Assembly (NCBI GenBank): GCA_910585935.1 | Contig: CAJUHN010000055.1 | Location: 1-17,798, forward strand | Direction: 5' to 3' | Origin: an uncultured Lachnospiraceae bacterium | GTDB taxonomy: Bacteria > Bacillota > Clostridia > Lachnospirales > Lachnospiraceae | Length of the DNA stretch: 17,798 nt | Position numbers and translations under genes: made by a program | The notes under the pieces: generated by a model | What the model saw: only the letters and a program-made list of their open reading frames with translations | Told to the model about the DNA's origin: nothing | Databases searched by the model: none | Part shown: positions 1 through 6,635 of the stretch, piece by piece | Layout of the letters: each line of letters opens with the position of its first letter | Position numbering within the stretch: position 1 is the first letter of the stretch

Positions 1-55
1 GGAACGGAGCGGGAGCGCGGCTTCGTTGGAATAATTCTTGTCCTAAGCGACCCTT
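1..55 (-). repeat. Structured repeat, partial copy at the left edge
   Basis: Positions 1-30 are identical to 17769-17798 and closely match the reverse complement of 5335-5364. The sequence beyond, including AGCGACCC at 46-53, matches the flank of the copy at 5313-5469 read on the other strand. The copy is cut by the window edge, so only the outer stem arm and the GC-rich part of the core are seen. No gene is visible in 1-113. Confidence 0.75.
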
Positions 56-113
56 TGATAAAAAAGTAAAAATAGTTTAAAGGATTTATTTGCAAATGTT
101 TATCTTATAGGAG

Positions 114-1085
114 TTACCATTGCAATAAAATTGTTCCCCATGTCAGTCCTCCGCCAAATCCAGAAAATATCAAATATTCCTTTTCTTTTAATTTTCCCAT
201 GCGGTTTAATTCATCCAATAAAATTGGAATACTGGCAGCAGAAGTATTCCCATATTTTTCTAAATTCATCGAAAAACATTCTTCTTTCACCTGTAAGCGT
301 TTTGCGACTGCATGAATAATGCGTTTATTCGCCTGATGCAAGAGATAGTGCTGGATTTGAGTGGGGGTGATATTAGCGCGTGTGGTTAGTGTAAGTATTG
401 TTTCTGGAACTTTTCTGACAGCGAATTTGAATATTTCTTGTCCATCCATTTTTAGATAAGGAAGGATAGAGGAAGAATCGCTGTTAGAAAAAGGAGTGGT
501 TAAATGGGCATATGGCTGTGTTAAAAATTCCCCTTTGCTTCCATCTGAGCCAGAGAGAATATCAATAATGCCATGAGAGTCTTGTTTTACAATAACAGCT
601 CCTGCTCCATCTCCAAATAAAATACAGGTGCTTCTATCTTTCCAATCGATGATTCGGGATATCGTTTCTGCTCCTATCACCAGTGCAGTTTGACTCATTC
701 CCGATTTCAAATATACATGTGCGGTTTGAAGGGCATAGATGAAACCAGAACAGGCAGCATTTAAATCAAAACAAAATGCATGATATGCGCCGATTGCTTT
801 TTGCACTTCACAGGCAGTATTGGGCATAGCGTTATCAGGAGTGAAAGTCGCAACAATGATTAAATCAATTTCATCTGGTTTTATAGAGGCGTTTTCTATA
901 GCTGCTAGAGCAGCTTTTACAGCTAAAGAAACAGTGGAATCTGTCTGCGCAATTCTTCTATTTACAATACCAGTACGTTCTACAATCCAATCATTGTTTG
1001 TATCAACCAGTTCGCTCAGATCAAAATTGGAAACAGTTTTTGTTGGAACAAAGCTGCCAGTTCCAATAATACGGCTCGTCATCAT
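114..1085 (-). CDS. fabH: Beta-ketoacyl-ACP synthase III (FabH)
   Basis: FabH condenses an acyl-CoA primer with malonyl-ACP to start fatty acid synthesis in the cytoplasm, and it sets the straight- or branched-chain type. The 323-residue protein has normal family length. It carries the expected catalytic triad: Cys112 in NAACSGF, His250 in LLHQAN and Asn280 in YGNTSAAS, plus a C-terminal FSGFGGGLTWG glycine loop. The ATG at 1085 has an AAAGGA ribosome site eight bases upstream; a second ATG follows directly and could also be used. No other fab gene is adjacent, so this is a lone copy, divergent from the CPBP protease gene. A TTGACA/TATACT promoter overlapped by a perfect palindrome of FabT type lies just upstream, which predicts control by a MarR-family lipid regulator. 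No clear terminator is visible downstream; the next structure is the partial repeat at the left edge. Confidence 0.95.
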   Translation of the reverse strand: MMTSRIIGTGSFVPTKTVSNFDLSELVDTNNDWIVERTGIVNRRIAQTDSTVSLAVKAALAAIENASIKPDEIDLIIVATFTPDNAMPNTACEVQKAIGAYHAFCFDLNAACSGFIYALQTAHVYLKSGMSQTALVIGAETISRIIDWKDRSTCILFGDGAGAVIVKQDSHGIIDILSGSDGSKGEFLTQPYAHLTTPFSNSDSSSILPYLKMDGQEIFKFAVRKVPETILTLTTRANITPTQIQHYLLHQANKRIIHAVAKRLQVKEECFSMNLEKYGNTSAASIPILLDELNRMGKLKEKEYLIFSGFGGGLTWGTILLQW

Positions 1086-1108
1086 AATTGAAATCCTTTC
1101 TCTAAAAA

Positions 1109-1125
1109 ACTTTGATAATCAAAGT
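1109..1125. promoter_or_regulatory. FabT-like operator palindrome
   Basis: On the minus strand the sequence is ACTTTGATTATCAAAGT, a perfect 8+1+8 palindrome. Its core TTTGATTATCAAA matches the published FabT operator of streptococci and relatives. It overlaps the last three bases of the fabH -10 box (1123-1128) and covers the expected start of transcription near 1116, so a bound repressor would block initiation. The regulator gene itself is not in the window. Confidence 0.75.
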
Positions 1126-1151
1126 ATATGGCGGCGCAAAGTATTTGTCAA
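1123..1151 (-). promoter_or_regulatory. fabH promoter (sigma-A type)
   Basis: Read on the minus strand, TTGACA (1151-1146) is followed after exactly 17 bases by TATACT (1128-1123). It lies about 38 bp upstream of the fabH start and overlaps the FabT-like palindrome. Confidence 0.8.
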
Positions 1152-1187
1152 CTGCTTTTTGCTTTATCGTTACTAAGGAGGTATTTT

Positions 1188-1988
1188 ATGGAAGAAGAAA
1201 TTAGTTTAAGAAAGTTTTTACGCGCATGTTATATGGTGATTGTTTATCAGTTAATAGGAAATACCATACAGGTGATTGTTTATCTGATTATTGCTAAAAG
1301 TATAACAAAACAAGGAGAAGATATTTGGGAGCAGAGTAAATTACAATATAATCGATATGGAATAATAGTTACATTAATAGCGGCTGTTATTACGATTCCT
1401 ATTTGTTTTTATCTATATAAAAAAGATAGAAAAGAAGAAAAAAAGTTAAGGGGAGAAGATTATCAAGAGATAAGTGTGAAGGAATGGATTTTGATTATTA
1501 TATTAGGAAGTTCCTCTTGTATTGCATTGAATAATTGGATTAGCTTAAGCGGGATTATGAAGATATTTTCAGGATTTGAGAAAACAGCGCAGGTATTATA
1601 TGGAGGAAATTTGATTATAGAAGTGCTAACAGTAGGAGTAGCAGCACCTATGGTAGAGGAGTTTTTATTTCGGGGATTATTTTATAAGAGAGTTGCAAAA
1701 ATGATAAATAAAAAAGTTGCTGTTTTTTTATCTGCATTATTTTTTGGAATCTATCATTTTAATGTGGTGCAGGGGATTTATGCATTTTTGATTGGAATAC
1801 TATTAGTATATCTCTATGAGAGATTTCAGACTTTAAAAGCGCCTATTTTATTTCATATGGCAGCTAATTTGACCTCTGTTTTATTTACAGAATTTCAAAT
1901 ACAGATGAGTATATTTGGGATGATTTTATCAGCGATTTTTACTACAATCATAGCTGGATTTATTTTATTCCTTTTTGAAAGGAAATGA
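1188..1988 (+). CDS. CPBP-family intramembrane metalloprotease
   Basis: This is a 266-residue polytopic membrane protein of the CPBP (CAAX protease and bacteriocin-processing, Abi) family. The family cuts or modifies substrates inside the membrane; the substrate here is unknown. The three family motifs are present: EEFLFR (Glu157, Glu158, Arg162), FGIYHF with His190, and HMAAN (His223, Asn227). Hydrophobic segments lie near residues 12-37, 58-76, 100-120, 140-156, 176-190, 194-212 and 240-262. The start is the ATG at 1188 because a perfect AAGGAGG lies seven bases upstream; the frame stays open to 1128 but has no ribosome site there. It is divergent from fabH and shares its upstream region with the FabT-like operator, so joint regulation is possible but not shown. 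Such genes sometimes give self-immunity to bacteriocins, but no peptide precursor gene is seen beside it. Confidence 0.85.
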   Translation: MEEEISLRKFLRACYMVIVYQLIGNTIQVIVYLIIAKSITKQGEDIWEQSKLQYNRYGIIVTLIAAVITIPICFYLYKKDRKEEKKLRGEDYQEISVKEWILIIILGSSSCIALNNWISLSGIMKIFSGFEKTAQVLYGGNLIIEVLTVGVAAPMVEEFLFRGLFYKRVAKMINKKVAVFLSALFFGIYHFNVVQGIYAFLIGILLVYLYERFQTLKAPILFHMAANLTSVLFTEFQIQMSIFGMILSAIFTTIIAGFILFLFERK

Positions 1989-2118
1989 TAGGGGAATAAT
2001 TAATTTGGTAAGAACAAAGGAAAATTTGAGAGAAAGTTTAGAATATTTTAAGGAATAAGGGTTGGAAAATTTTATTGAAACAATTATAATAATCTATAAT
2101 GTGAAAGGTGGTAATATT

Positions 2119-3270
2119 ATGTATGATAGCATTGTAATTGGAAGTGGTTTTGCAGGTTCTGTTATAGCCAGAGAATTAGCAGAGCGCGGAAAAGAAAAAG
2201 TGCTGGTAATAGAGAAACGAAATCATATCGCTGGAAATTGTTATGATGAGAAAGAAGAACATGATATTGTAATTCATAAATATGGTCCACATATTTTTCA
2301 TACAAATTCAGATAGAGTATATGAATATTTATCACGTTTTACGGAATGGTATGAATATAACCATGAAGTGGTTGCTAATGTAAATGGACAATATATTCCT
2401 GTTCCTTTTAATCTCAACACTCTTCATATGGTATATGGAGAGGAAATGGCAAATCAATTAGAGAGAAAATTAATCGATACATTTGGCATGGGCAGCCGTG
2501 TTCCTATTTTAAAATTAAAAGAGCAGGAAGATGAAGATTTAAAAGCTGTGGCAGAATATGTATATGAACATATCTTTTTGCGATATACGATGAAACAGTG
2601 GGGACAGACGCCAGAGGAGATTGATCCAGAAGTGACAGGACGTGTGCCAGTTCTTATTTCAAGAGACAATCGATATTTTCAGGATATCTATCAGGGAATG
2701 CCAATTGCGGGTTATACAAAGTTAATAGAGGAAATGTTGTGTTATCCGGGGATTTCTTTATTATTAGGAACAGAAGCAAAGGATATATTATATTTGGATA
2801 ATAAGATGGTGTTCTATCAAGGAAAACCATTTTTGGGAAAAGTCATATTTACAGGGGCGATTGATGAGTTATTTGGCTGCTGTTATGGGCGACTGCCATA
2901 TCGTTCCTTGCGTTTTGTAAAGGAATATTATCCGATAGACAGCTATCAGGAAAAAGCAGTAGTAAATTATACGATGACAGAGGATTTCACCAGAATCACA
3001 GAATTTAAGAAATTGACAGGACAGGAAAAGGGAAAAGGCACTGTGATTATGAAGGAATATCCTATCGCATATACAAATAGCAAACTAGAAACTCCTTATT
3101 ATCCTATTTTAAATGAAGAGGATTTCAGCTTATATGAAAAATATAAAAAAAGAGCGAAGGAATATCGAAATTTTTATCTATTAGGTAGGTTAGCAGAATA
3201 TAAATATTATAATATTGACACTATTGTAGAAAGAGCACTCACTTTGGCAGATGAATTAATAGAAAAATAG
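2119..3270 (+). CDS. glf: UDP-galactopyranose mutase
   Basis: Glf is an FAD enzyme that converts UDP-galactopyranose to UDP-galactofuranose, the donor for galactofuranose in surface polysaccharides or glycolipids. The 383-residue protein begins with a Rossmann fold (GSGFAG, residues 8-13) and an acidic strand end at IEK, followed by the family block KYGPHIFHT (54-62). Further on are RYTMKQWG, and VPVLISRDNRYFQDIYQG, equivalent to the substrate-binding RxPVxxxxDxRYFxDxxQG block. The ATG at 2119 has AAAGGTGG upstream; earlier in-frame start codons near 2062 lack a ribosome site. It is followed after 55 bp by a glycosyltransferase gene, which fits a small galactofuranose glycan module. The 130-bp gap upstream shows no convincing promoter. 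Confidence 0.95.
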   Translation: MYDSIVIGSGFAGSVIARELAERGKEKVLVIEKRNHIAGNCYDEKEEHDIVIHKYGPHIFHTNSDRVYEYLSRFTEWYEYNHEVVANVNGQYIPVPFNLNTLHMVYGEEMANQLERKLIDTFGMGSRVPILKLKEQEDEDLKAVAEYVYEHIFLRYTMKQWGQTPEEIDPEVTGRVPVLISRDNRYFQDIYQGMPIAGYTKLIEEMLCYPGISLLLGTEAKDILYLDNKMVFYQGKPFLGKVIFTGAIDELFGCCYGRLPYRSLRFVKEYYPIDSYQEKAVVNYTMTEDFTRITEFKKLTGQEKGKGTVIMKEYPIAYTNSKLETPYYPILNEEDFSLYEKYKKRAKEYRNFYLLGRLAEYKYYNIDTIVERALTLADELIEK

Positions 3271-3325
3271 AGAAATTGAAAATTCATCGGCAAAAAGGAG
3301 AGGAATTAGACTGGAGGGAAATACC

Positions 3326-4354
3326 GTGAAGTTATTATCTATTGCCGTGCCTTGTTATAATTCAGAGGCTTATATGGAACACTGCGTTGAAACTTTACTT
3401 TTTGGAGGGGATGCAGTTGAGATTTTAATTATAGACGATGGGTCAAAGGATAGGACAGGAGAAATTGCGGATAGATTACAAAAAGAACATCCCACAATAA
3501 TTAGAGTTATTCATCAGGAAAATGGTGGACATGGAGAGGCAGTGAATACAGGGCTTGCTCATGCAACAGGGGCTTATTTTAAGGTTGTAGATAGTGACGA
3601 CTGGGTAAATGAGAAAGCTTATAGCCAGATTTTAAATTTATTAGAAGGTATTGTGAAGGAAGAAAAACAATTAGATATGTTAATTTCTAATTTTGTTTAT
3701 GAAAAACAAGGGGTAAAGAGAAAAAAGGTGATGAGGTATCATAGAGCAATACCAAGAGATGAAATTATCACTTGGAATGAGGTGAGAGGATTTACAAAAT
3801 GGCAGTATATTTTAATGCATTCTGTAATCTACCGCACACAGCTTTTGAAGGATTGTGGATTAGTACTTCCTAAACATACCTTTTATGTAGATAATATTTT
3901 TGTCTATCAGCCACTTCCTTATGTAAAGACATTATATTATTTAGATGTGAATTTTTATCGATATTTTATTGGAAGAGAAGACCAATCTGTGAATGAAAAA
4001 GTGATGATCTCAAGGATTGATCAGCAGATACAAGTGAATAAAATCTTGATCGATCTATATAATTTATATGATAAAAAGTTTATTCCCTCTAAAAAGTTAA
4101 GATGTTATATGATACAATATTTAGAGATTATGATGACAGTTTCTTCTATTATGTTGATACGATCCGAAACGGAAGAAAATTTGGAGAAAAAGAAAGAGTT
4201 ATGGAAATATTTAAAAAAGAAAGATCGAAGACTGTATAGAAGAATACGTTATAGAGGAATTATGGGAAGAACTATGAATTTGCCCGGAAAAGGAGGAAGA
4301 AAAGTTTCGGAAATGGGGTATAAAATTACACAGAAGTTCTTTGGATTCAATTAA
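3326..4354 (+). CDS. Family 2 glycosyltransferase
   Basis: This is a 342-residue GT2 enzyme that probably transfers a sugar from a nucleotide donor at the inner face of the membrane. The GT-A fold is clear: SIAVPCYNSE at the start, the donor-binding IIDDGS (Asp37, Asp38), ENGGHGEAVNTGL, and the metal-binding VVDSDDW (Asp89, Asp91, Asp92). The C-terminal 100 residues are very basic (many Lys/Arg around 285-325) with no obvious membrane span, so it may sit on the membrane electrostatically. The start is GTG at 3326, preceded by GGAGGG at a good distance. Its position directly after glf suggests it may use UDP-galactofuranose, but GT2 specificity cannot be read from sequence and this remains inference. 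No terminator is visible after it. Confidence 0.88.
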   Translation: MKLLSIAVPCYNSEAYMEHCVETLLFGGDAVEILIIDDGSKDRTGEIADRLQKEHPTIIRVIHQENGGHGEAVNTGLAHATGAYFKVVDSDDWVNEKAYSQILNLLEGIVKEEKQLDMLISNFVYEKQGVKRKKVMRYHRAIPRDEIITWNEVRGFTKWQYILMHSVIYRTQLLKDCGLVLPKHTFYVDNIFVYQPLPYVKTLYYLDVNFYRYFIGREDQSVNEKVMISRIDQQIQVNKILIDLYNLYDKKFIPSKKLRCYMIQYLEIMMTVSSIMLIRSETEENLEKKKELWKYLKKKDRRLYRRIRYRGIMGRTMNLPGKGGRKVSEMGYKITQKFFGFN

Positions 4355-4395
4355 AAAGATTTTATTAAGAAAAACTAAAAACTACAAAAAGTACC

Positions 4396-4424
4396 TTGTG
4401 GGAGGAATTGGCTTGTGTTATAAT
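4396..4424 (+). promoter_or_regulatory. Promoter before the PAP2 gene
   Basis: TTGTGG (4396-4401), a 17-base spacer and a perfect TATAAT (4419-4424) preceded by TGT, an extended -10. It lies in the 124-bp gap between the glycosyltransferase and the PAP2 gene, so the latter can be transcribed separately. Confidence 0.6.
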
Positions 4425-4478
4425 CCGATTGTAACAAAAAGAGGAATGAAGATGTCTTAGAAAGTGAGGTGGCATGTT

Positions 4479-5216
4479 ATGGATAAATTTAACAATAGGC
4501 TGCTTATGAAGAAACAGACAAATCAATCCATAGATAAAAGCCAAATTTCTATTGGAAAGGTGATAATAAATTGGTTAAAAGAATATAAACATGCATGGCT
4601 GTTATTATATGTGTTTATTTATTTGCCTTGGTTTGCATATTTAGAGAGAACAGTGGTAAGTTATCATCCAGTTCATATTTTTCTAGATGATTACATACCA
4701 TTTCAAGAAATTTTCATTATACCATATTTGATGTGGTTTGGGTATGTAGGAATAGGAATTGCATATTTTTTCTTTACAAATAAGAAGGATTATTATAAGA
4801 TATGCGCGTTTTTATTTATCGGAATGACGATTAGTTTAATTATTTGTACAATATGGCCGAATGGACAGAATTTAAGACCTGCTGTGATGGACAGAGAAAA
4901 TATTTTTACTGATATGATATTGAGGCTATATAAAACGGATACAAATACGAATGTATTTCCTAGTGTGCATGTTTATAATTCCATAGGAGTGCATATTGCG
5001 ATTATGCATAGTGAGGCGTTAAAGAATAAGAAATGGGTGCGCAGGGGGTCATTTATATTGATGATTCTTATCTGTTTATCTACGGTATTTTTAAAACAAC
5101 ATTCGGTATTAGATGGAATAGGAGCGATAGCACTCAGCATGATTATGTATAAGCTGGTATATGGAATGGAACATTCTTTTGTGAAAGGGAAGTTAAAAGA
5201 ACAGTTGGATTTATAA
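4479..5216 (+). CDS. PAP2-superfamily membrane phosphatase
   Basis: This is a 245-residue integral membrane protein of the PAP2 (type 2 phosphatidic acid phosphatase) superfamily. Members remove phosphate from lipid phosphates or undecaprenyl pyrophosphate, or transfer head groups. Six hydrophobic segments are visible, roughly at 38-54, 74-96, 108-125, 165-176, 190-204 and 212-228. Catalytic motifs appear as NLRPA, FPSVH (Pro161-His164, the PSGH-type motif with Val in place of Gly) and KQHSVLD (His208, Asp212). The ATG at 4479 has GAGGTGG upstream; a GTG at 4464 in frame is less well placed. It has its own extended -10 promoter and is followed by a hairpin. Next to glf and a glycosyltransferase, a role in lipid carrier recycling or glycolipid synthesis is reasonable, but the substrate is unknown. 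Confidence 0.82.
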   Translation: MDKFNNRLLMKKQTNQSIDKSQISIGKVIINWLKEYKHAWLLLYVFIYLPWFAYLERTVVSYHPVHIFLDDYIPFQEIFIIPYLMWFGYVGIGIAYFFFTNKKDYYKICAFLFIGMTISLIICTIWPNGQNLRPAVMDRENIFTDMILRLYKTDTNTNVFPSVHVYNSIGVHIAIMHSEALKNKKWVRRGSFILMILICLSTVFLKQHSVLDGIGAIALSMIMYKLVYGMEHSFVKGKLKEQLDL

Positions 5217-5237
5217 AAAGAATAAAGTGATTGTTAT

Positions 5238-5302
5238 AAAATAGATACTATAAATGGCTTCTGAGATGAGAGTTTGAAGTGGTTATGGTATCTATTTTGT
5301 TT
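5238..5302 (+). terminator. Probable terminator after the PAP2 gene
   Basis: A 16-bp stem (5238-5253 with 5283-5298, one T-G pair) encloses a 29-base loop that can pair further through CTTC and GAAG. It is followed by TATTTTGTTTT. The stem is AT-rich and the T-run imperfect, so strength is uncertain. It lies 22 bp after the PAP2 stop codon. Confidence 0.5.
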
Positions 5303-5317
5303 TGCTGTGTGTGGGTC

Positions 5318-5469
5318 GCTTTAGCAAGGAACTATTCCAACGAAGCCGCGCTCTCGCTCCGTTCCAGACGTAGTGGTACTAAATTCGCAAATCCCGCTTC
5401 TTGCGGGTTTGCTTATTAAGTACCAACGTCTTCCAAGGGGCTTCTTTCGGAATAGTTCCTTGCTAAAGC
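5318..5469 (+). repeat. Structured repeat, complete copy A
   Basis: A 152-bp element bounded by a perfect 21-bp inverted repeat (5318-5338 with 5449-5469). Inside, further arms pair in nested order: GAAGCC/GGCTTC (5342-5347, 5439-5444), AGACGT/ACGTCT (5366-5371, 5426-5431), GGTACT/AGTACC (5375-5380, 5419-5424) and GCAAA-t-CCCGC with GCGGG-TTTGC (5387-5397, 5403-5412). A small GCG-CTCT-CGC hairpin sits on the left side. The 5' flank GGGTCGC is shared with the copies at 1-55 and 10737-10792. It occupies the space between the convergent PAP2 and ispF genes, ending 21 bp from the ispF stop codon. It could be a miniature mobile element or a structured RNA; no protein is encoded. Confidence 0.85.
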
Positions 5470-5490
5470 TCGTTTGTAGCATGGGCTGGT

Positions 5491-6051
5491 TTATAAAGTT
5501 TGTGGTTTGCTTTTTGGGCATCCGTTACATTGGGTACATTTTGGTTTACTTTCGTCTATTTCGTAATAGCGATAGTTTTCTACGGTTTCTAGTGCGGCGA
5601 TTGCTTGAGCGGAAATTCCTTCTTCTTTTCCAGTGAATCCTAGACCTTCTTCTGTAGTGGCTTTAATATTTATTTGACTTTTTTCTATTTTCAGTGTTTT
5701 GGCAATCGTTTCTTCCATTTTTTCACGAAATTCTGCTAATTTGGGTTTTTGTGCGATGATGGTAGCATCAATATTTCCAATGATATAGGCGTGTTCTTCT
5801 AGTATTTTTCCCACTTCCTTTAATAAAAAAATGCTGGATATTCCTTTGTATTTTGGATCTGTATCAGGGAATAATGTTCCAATATCTCCCATAGCTGCTG
5901 CTCCTAATAGAGCATCTATAATCGCATGTACCAATACATCTGCATCTGAATGTCCTAATAGTCCTTTTTTATAGGGAATTTTAACGCCTCCTAATATTAA
6001 ATCTCTGCCTTCTACTAATTGATGTACATCATATCCCATTCCGACTCTCAT
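5491..6051 (-). CDS. ispF: 2-C-methyl-D-erythritol 2,4-cyclodiphosphate synthase with Cys-rich tail
   Basis: IspF makes 2-C-methyl-D-erythritol 2,4-cyclodiphosphate in the MEP route to isoprenoids, acting as a cytoplasmic trimer with a metal ion. The metal ligands Asp8 and His10 in GYDVH and His42 are present, as are GHSDADVLVHA, DIGTLFPD and the C-terminal TTEEGLGFTGKEEGISAQA block. The normal family length is about 155-160 residues; this protein has 186. The extra 28 residues after residue 158 are hydrophilic and hold Cys172, Cys175 and Cys178 (CTQCNGC) followed by PKSKPQTL. The start ATG has GGAGG seven bases upstream. The gene lies downstream of the tRNA terminator and convergent with the PAP2 gene. 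A TATAAT lies close upstream but no good -35 is seen. The core call is secure; the function of the tail is unknown. Confidence 0.95.
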   Translation of the reverse strand: MRVGMGYDVHQLVEGRDLILGGVKIPYKKGLLGHSDADVLVHAIIDALLGAAAMGDIGTLFPDTDPKYKGISSIFLLKEVGKILEEHAYIIGNIDATIIAQKPKLAEFREKMEETIAKTLKIEKSQINIKATTEEGLGFTGKEEGISAQAIAALETVENYRYYEIDESKPKCTQCNGCPKSKPQTL

Positions 6052-6075
6052 TTTAATCCTCCATAGAAATTATAT

Positions 6076-6112
6076 AAAAAAATAGCTGTTGTAATATATC
6101 ATCACAACAGCC
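6076..6112 (-). terminator. Rho-independent terminator of the tRNA pair
   Basis: On the minus strand, GCTGTTGT (6111-6104) pairs with ACAACAGC (6092-6085), with one additional G-T pair outside, then ATTTTTTTA. It lies 12 bp downstream of tRNA-Met and upstream of ispF. Confidence 0.85.
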
Positions 6113-6123
6113 TGTTTCTTTCG

Positions 6124-6197
6124 TAGCGGAAAAGGGATTTGAACCCCCGACACTACGGGTATGAACCGTATGCTCTAGCCAACTGAGCTATTCCGCC
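6124..6197 (-). tRNA. tRNA-Met (CAT), elongator type
   Basis: A 74-nt cloverleaf on the minus strand: acceptor GGCGGAA paired with TTCCGCT (one G-T), D arm GCTC...GAGC, anticodon arm TACGG-TTCATAC-CCGTA with anticodon CAT, and T arm GGGGG-TTCAAAT-CCCTT (the last pair weak). Discriminator A; CCA is not encoded. The body matches elongator tRNA-Met of Bacillota (TACGGTTCATACCCGTA) rather than the initiator. Confidence 0.95.
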
Positions 6198-6228
6198 TTA
6201 TTTTTTATCGTCAATTCTTTAGAGTTCA

Positions 6229-6301
6229 TGGGACCTATAGGGTTCGAACCTATGACCCTCTGCTTGTAAGGCAGATGCTCTCCCAGCTGAGCTAAGATCC
6301 C
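6229..6301 (-). tRNA. tRNA-Val (TAC)
   Basis: A 73-nt cloverleaf on the minus strand with acceptor GGGATCT/AGGTCCC, D arm GCTC-AGCTGGGA-GAGC, anticodon arm TCTGC-CTTACAA-GCAGA (anticodon TAC) and T arm ATAGG-TTCGAAC-CCTAT. Discriminator A; no encoded CCA. It is the first gene of a two-tRNA transcript, 31 bp before tRNA-Met. Confidence 0.96.
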
Positions 6302-6329
6302 ATATTTCTAACTGATTGACTGCTTTATT

Positions 6330-6358
6330 AGTATAATATGAAACTCTTTTCTTGTCAA
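6330..6358 (-). promoter_or_regulatory. Promoter of the tRNA-Val/tRNA-Met transcript
   Basis: On the minus strand TTGACA (6358-6353), a 17-base spacer and TATACT (6335-6330). The expected start is about 20 bp upstream of tRNA-Val. This is close to consensus, as expected for stable RNA. Confidence 0.85.
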
Positions 6359-6580
6359 CCTTTTTTTTAAAATTTTTTAATTTTATATAAAAGCTTTATT
6401 TTTTTATTTTATTACTATAATAAAAATTATTATCATGAAACTTTCTTTTCAAAAAGTAAAGTAGCGACCCTTTTGATTTTAAAGCAGACAAAATAGTAAC
6501 AATTTTATTATTTTATCATTTCATAATACAGCAATTTTAGAAATCTTTTAAGGATTTTAAAATAATTTTTCATATTTTAT
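6359..6580. other. AT-rich intergenic stretch with a short repeat relic
   Basis: No gene is seen between the tRNA promoter and the glycoside hydrolase promoter. The DNA is extremely AT-rich. At 6463-6477, AGCGACCCTTTTGAT resembles 46-59 in the left-edge repeat, and AAAAAGTAAA occurs beside both. This may be a scrap of the dispersed repeat flank; at 15 bases chance cannot be excluded. Confidence 0.4.
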
Positions 6581-6608
6581 TTTGATGCAAGACATGATAT
6601 GATAATAT
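6581..6608 (+). promoter_or_regulatory. Possible promoter of the glycoside hydrolase gene
   Basis: TTTGAT (6581-6586), a 16-base spacer and TAATAT (6603-6608), 27 bp before the start codon. Only a moderate match to consensus. No operator palindrome is obvious. Confidence 0.4.
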
Positions 6609-6635
6609 TAATAATCGACGAAAGGGGTATTTTAG

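Noticed and set aside
131..319. Plus-strand open frame opposite fabH (also 820-1176)
   Set aside because: Both are antisense shadows of the well-supported fabH gene, with no ribosome site.
5321..5636. Overlapping open frames on both strands around the structured repeat
   Set aside because: They arise from the GC-rich repeat and the ispF antisense strand. Their translations are low-complexity and lack start signals.
6124..6301. tRNA pair as an integration site for a mobile island carrying the GH2 gene
   Set aside because: No integrase and no repeated tRNA 3' end were seen between the tRNAs and the IS region.
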